Assembly (NCBI GenBank): GCA_963825335.1
Contig: CAWGSP010000001.1
Coordinates: 1,240,001-1,304,000 of the forward strand
Direction: 5' to 3'
Origin: Methanobacterium_B sp963825335
GTDB taxonomy: Archaea > Methanobacteriota > Methanobacteria > Methanobacteriales > Methanobacteriaceae
DNA: 64,000 nucleotides
In this document: positions 61,183-64,000 of the stretch, in pieces
Position numbering within the stretch: position 1 is the stretch's first letter
Layout: each line of letters begins with the position of its first letter
The notes under the pieces: model-generated
Seen by the model: the letters and a program-made list of their open reading frames with translations, nothing else
The model's database searches: none
What the model was told of the DNA's origin: nothing
Translations under genes and position numbers: made by a program

Positions 61183-62631
61183 TCAAAAGCTGAAAAGAGA
61201 GGTTTGTGAATTGTCCTTTCCATTGTCGTCAGATTCTTTTTTATTTTTTGACTTTTTATTGGCAGGCCTTTTGGCTGGTTTTTTTGGTTTTGGTATTTCT
61301 TTCTCGGGTTTCTTTGTTTTTGGTTTGGTTTTTTTGGTTGTGGATTTATTGGGGAATGCACTCAATCCTGTTTTAGATTTAGTATCGTCTTTGTTCAATG
61401 TTTTGGGTTTTGCTTTCCTGACTTTTATCTTCTTTGATCTGAATAATTTGACCTCATCATCGGCTAATCCAAAGTAAGTAGCTAGTTCATAGGCTGTGTC
61501 ATCGTTTTGGAACATGATTTCCATGTAAGGGAATTGTTCTTTAACAACTTTGGTTGAAGCATGAAGTTTTTCACCCATTTTAATTGCTACCTTGTCTTTC
61601 AAATCCCTTTTAGATCTGCTTTTTGATAAAAGAGTAAATATCGAGGAGTTACTGAATCTTGAAAATTTTCTGTATGTTTCATGCTTCGATAATGCAACAC
61701 CCAGACTCATAAGATCGTATGAATATTTCCAGTAACCATATACCCGGGTTTGGAATGCCCTTCCCAAGTATATATCAGCCAATGAGATCATGTCATATGC
61801 TTTCTGCAGTTCATCGATTTTTTCATATTCTTTTGGGATATTTTCGGCCACAAGTTCGAGTATGAATGATGGCACCGCATCTACCTTCATGGCATCTTTT
61901 ATCCTACGAGGATTTTTACTTTTGAGTACGGTTCTAACAGAATCAAATATATTAACGATATCGTCCTTTGGGGATAAAAGTTCGATGTCTTCTGTAGTTA
62001 TTTTATTTTTTCCCCGTGCAATGGCTTCAAGATCGTTTATAGCAGACCTGAGATCTCCATTAGATCTTTTTGCAAGGTTCCTTATAACATGTTCTTCAAA
62101 TTCTATGCCTTCTTTGACGCATATTTTCTTTAGAAGAGAAACTATTGAATTGGTATGAACTTTACGAAGAATTATGGTGTTACACTTGGTTTTCAGGCTT
62201 TTCAACCTTTTACTGTAGGGGTCGTTGGCCAGCATTATGAGGGGGTGGTGCCCGTTTTTTATTATGTTAGCTATTGCTCTTGTCCCGCCCCTATCTTCTG
62301 TACCATGTATTCCGTCCACTTCATCTATTATTATGAGTTTAAGTCCTTCACCAAACAGAGATTTAGATACTGATGCTTCTCCAATCGAGCTGGTTATCAC
62401 ATCGTAGGATCTTTTATCACTAGCGTTGAGTTCTATATATTCTGAGAACTCCTTTGCAGCCAGATGTGCTAGGGTTGTTTTACCTGTCCCTGGAGGTCCT
62501 ATTAGGAGTAAACATTTCTGTGAATATCCTTTCAACCAGTCATCGGTCCATTCAACGATCTGGTCTTTAATTTTGACGTTACCCACAACTTCATCAAAGC
62601 TGTTAGGGGCGTATTTTTCTGTCCACAACAT
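61183..62631 (-). CDS. rfcL: Replication factor C large subunit
   Basis: AAA+ clamp-loader subunit, 482 residues. Walker A LLIGPPGTGKTTLAHLAAKE, Walker B IIDEVDGIHG, and sensor 1 at MLANDPYSKR are present. The C-terminal ~90 residues are lysine-rich and low-complexity (KKTKPKTKKPEKEIPKPKKP), and the protein ends with QTSLFSF, a PCNA-interacting (PIP) box. With four RfcS it loads PCNA at primer ends. The start lies directly after the RfcS stop (no gap). Confidence 0.96.
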   Translation of the reverse strand: MLWTEKYAPNSFDEVVGNVKIKDQIVEWTDDWLKGYSQKCLLLIGPPGTGKTTLAHLAAKEFSEYIELNASDKRSYDVITSSIGEASVSKSLFGEGLKLIIIDEVDGIHGTEDRGGTRAIANIIKNGHHPLIMLANDPYSKRLKSLKTKCNTIILRKVHTNSIVSLLKKICVKEGIEFEEHVIRNLAKRSNGDLRSAINDLEAIARGKNKITTEDIELLSPKDDIVNIFDSVRTVLKSKNPRRIKDAMKVDAVPSFILELVAENIPKEYEKIDELQKAYDMISLADIYLGRAFQTRVYGYWKYSYDLMSLGVALSKHETYRKFSRFSNSSIFTLLSKSRSKRDLKDKVAIKMGEKLHASTKVVKEQFPYMEIMFQNDDTAYELATYFGLADDEVKLFRSKKIKVRKAKPKTLNKDDTKSKTGLSAFPNKSTTKKTKPKTKKPEKEIPKPKKPAKRPANKKSKNKKESDDNGKDNSQTSLFSF

Positions 62632-63597
62632 TTAATCTGCCTGTGAATTTATTAAAAATTGGGCTAAAAGGGCTTCAAGTTGAATTCGGGGGTTCGATCC
62701 TTCTCTTATCCTGTAATCTGTTTCTCCAATTTTTTCAATTAGCTGGATATAGATATCTTCGCGTATCCGTTCTTCCATTGCCATTCTTGAAATTTCCTGA
62801 TATATCTGGGTTACCATATCTTCCCCACTGGTACCTTGAACAACCATTACTTCCCTTAAAAGCTCTCTTGCACCTAGGAAATCACCTTCAAGTGCCTTGT
62901 TAACTATTTTCTTTACATCCTTAGGTTTTGCCTTCGAAACAACTTCTTGTACACTTTCTTCAGTTATTTCCTCACCCATTGATGATGAAGCCTGTAATAT
63001 GTTTACAGCTCTTCTCATATCTCCTTCTGCAAAGTAAACGATGATTTCAATTGCGTTGTTGCTTATGTTCAGATTTTCAGCCTTTGCAATGTAGTCCAGT
63101 CTGCTGATTATTTGATGTCCTTTTACTGGAGCAAATCTGAATATAGCACATCTTGATTGTATGGGGTCTATTATTTTGGATGAGTAATTACACGAAAGTA
63201 TAAATGAAGAAGTCTTAGTATACATTTCCATTTCTCTTCTTAAGGCATGCTGTGCATCCTTTGTCATATTGTCCACTTCATCAAGGAATATTATTCTGAA
63301 CGGAGAACCAACAGCTTTCAAACGGCAAAAACTTTTTATTTCATTTCTTACTGTGTCAATTCCTCTAGCATCGGATGCATTCAGTTCAAGGAAGTTCTGT
63401 CTCCAGTACTCACCGAGTGTTTCCTTTGCAAGTGCAATGGCAGTTGTTGTTTTTCCAACACCTGCGGGGCCGGTAAACATGAGATTGGGCATACTGCCTT
63501 CTTTAACATATCTTTTAAGTCTTTGAATTATATGATCTTGACCAACAACTTCGTCTAAGGTTTTTGGTCTGTATTTTTCGACCCATGGTCCATTCAT
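62632..63597 (-). CDS. rfcS: Replication factor C small subunit
   Basis: AAA+ clamp-loader subunit, 321 residues. Walker A MFTGPAGVGKTTTAIALAKE, Walker B IIFLDEVDNMTKDAQHALRR and the SRC arginine finger in IIDPIQSRCAIFRFAPV are intact, and there is no intein insertion. Start ATG with GGTGATAGC upstream. The operon rfcS-rfcL is common in Methanobacteriales. Confidence 0.97.
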   Translation of the reverse strand: MNGPWVEKYRPKTLDEVVGQDHIIQRLKRYVKEGSMPNLMFTGPAGVGKTTTAIALAKETLGEYWRQNFLELNASDARGIDTVRNEIKSFCRLKAVGSPFRIIFLDEVDNMTKDAQHALRREMEMYTKTSSFILSCNYSSKIIDPIQSRCAIFRFAPVKGHQIISRLDYIAKAENLNISNNAIEIIVYFAEGDMRRAVNILQASSSMGEEITEESVQEVVSKAKPKDVKKIVNKALEGDFLGARELLREVMVVQGTSGEDMVTQIYQEISRMAMEERIREDIYIQLIEKIGETDYRIREGSNPRIQLEALLAQFLINSQAD

Positions 63598-63800
63598 GCT
63601 ATCACCATTTTCATATTGAGTGCCATGATTATTAACTTTGTTTTCCGTATTTAAAAAAAGTCTTGGATCACTAATTTGATGAAATCTTCAAATTGTTATT
63701 TGTATTATTTCATGATGGTTTAAGTTATTCACATTCATTTCTCATCACTAGGATAGAAATAAAAAAAAATTTAGAATAAGTAATCGTGTCCAACTAAAAA

Positions 63801-64000
63801 TCAGGCATGATCGTTAAAAAGTTCGGTAAGTTCTGGGTTTATTTTGTTGGTTATACCAAGCTTATCCATTACTTGTCCGTATGAACCGGATATAATATTA
63901 AATTCTGGACGTACCATCCCACGGAATGCTGCATAACCCATGACCTTTCCATAATTGAATGTGACCACATCTATCACCCTAGAGAGATCTTCTATTATCT
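63801..64000 (-). CDS. Unknown protein, C-terminal part only
   Basis: The right edge cuts this minus-strand gene; 66 C-terminal codons are visible before the TGA at 63801-63803. It reads VIDVVTFNYGKVMGYAAFRG then PEFNIISGSYGQVMDKLGIT and ends NPELTELFNDHA. I do not recognise the family. Codon use and composition look native. It lies upstream of rfcS, separated by 203 bases. Confidence 0.6.
   Translation of the reverse strand, partial: IIEDLSRVIDVVTFNYGKVMGYAAFRGMVRPEFNIISGSYGQVMDKLGITNKINPELTELFNDHA

Noticed and set aside
61183..61470. Plus-strand hydrophobic frame opposite the lysine-rich tail of RfcL
   Set aside because: A Lys/Pro-rich tail read in reverse gives Phe/Leu/Gly-rich frames; it is a compositional shadow.

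Overview
The window looks like chromosomal DNA from a hydrogenotrophic methanogen of the order Methanobacteriales, probably Methanobacterium or a close relative. The supports are two HMf-type archaeal histone genes, archaeal information-processing genes (Rpo7, Spt4, aIF2-gamma, aIF5B, RfcS/RfcL, RadB, EndA, S24e/S27ae/S28e/S6e/L7Ae/L24e), coenzyme F420 enzymes (NADPH:F420 oxidoreductase, an FrhB-type subunit), archaeal-lipid enzymes (HMG-CoA reductase, archaetidylinositol phosphate synthase), AksF for coenzyme B, AT-rich DNA, and frequent TTG/GTG starts behind strong GGAGG/AGGTGAT Shine-Dalgarno sites. I see no rRNA, tRNA, CRISPR array, prophage or insertion sequence.

Layout. 1-3.6 kb: nitrogen uptake (glnK fragment, amtB) and two unknown genes. 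3.7-8.5 kb: a tight minus-strand operon of pdxT and a split archaeal glutamate synthase (glutaminase, GXGXG and FMN/Fe-S synthase polypeptides) together with an FrhB-type electron-input subunit whose two halves are in swapped order. 9-14.2 kb: a sequon-rich small membrane protein, malate dehydrogenase, a HEAT-repeat protein, homoisocitrate dehydrogenase and the bifunctional FBP aldolase/phosphatase. 14.3-30 kb: mixed housekeeping genes (DUF434, PhoU-like, AIP synthase, TsaC, RadB, an aminotransferase, an ABC1 kinase, ABCE1/RLI, a histone, a PEBP-like protein, a KH-PP-loop ATPase, ArgH). 30-38 kb: a long minus-strand transcription/translation block from L7Ae to S27ae. 38-49 kb: a second histone, ThrC, TrpS, EndA, NpdG, a PIN-PilT-KH ATPase, HisI, HisS and a HARP-type RNase P. 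49.3-50 kb: three tandem copies of a methionine-rich coiled-coil micro-protein. 50.6-60 kb: AroE, a TatD-like hydrolase, a VIT protein, HmgA, SucD, AroD, YwbE, HtpX with an EF-hand-like loop, DedA and a GXGXG protein. 61-64 kb: RfcL and RfcS, then a truncated gene at the right edge.

Recurring themes. (i) Many 3' ends carry a hairpin that contains the stop codon, often followed by a T-tract in the direction of transcription; ten cases are listed. (ii) Two genes (a PIN nuclease and a GXGXG protein) are each broken by an apparent one-base loss in a homopolymer. (iii) The most unusual protein is the FrhB-like polypeptide in the glutamate synthase operon: FrhB C-half, then a ferredoxin, then FrhB N-half, which is a circular permutation of the normal order.
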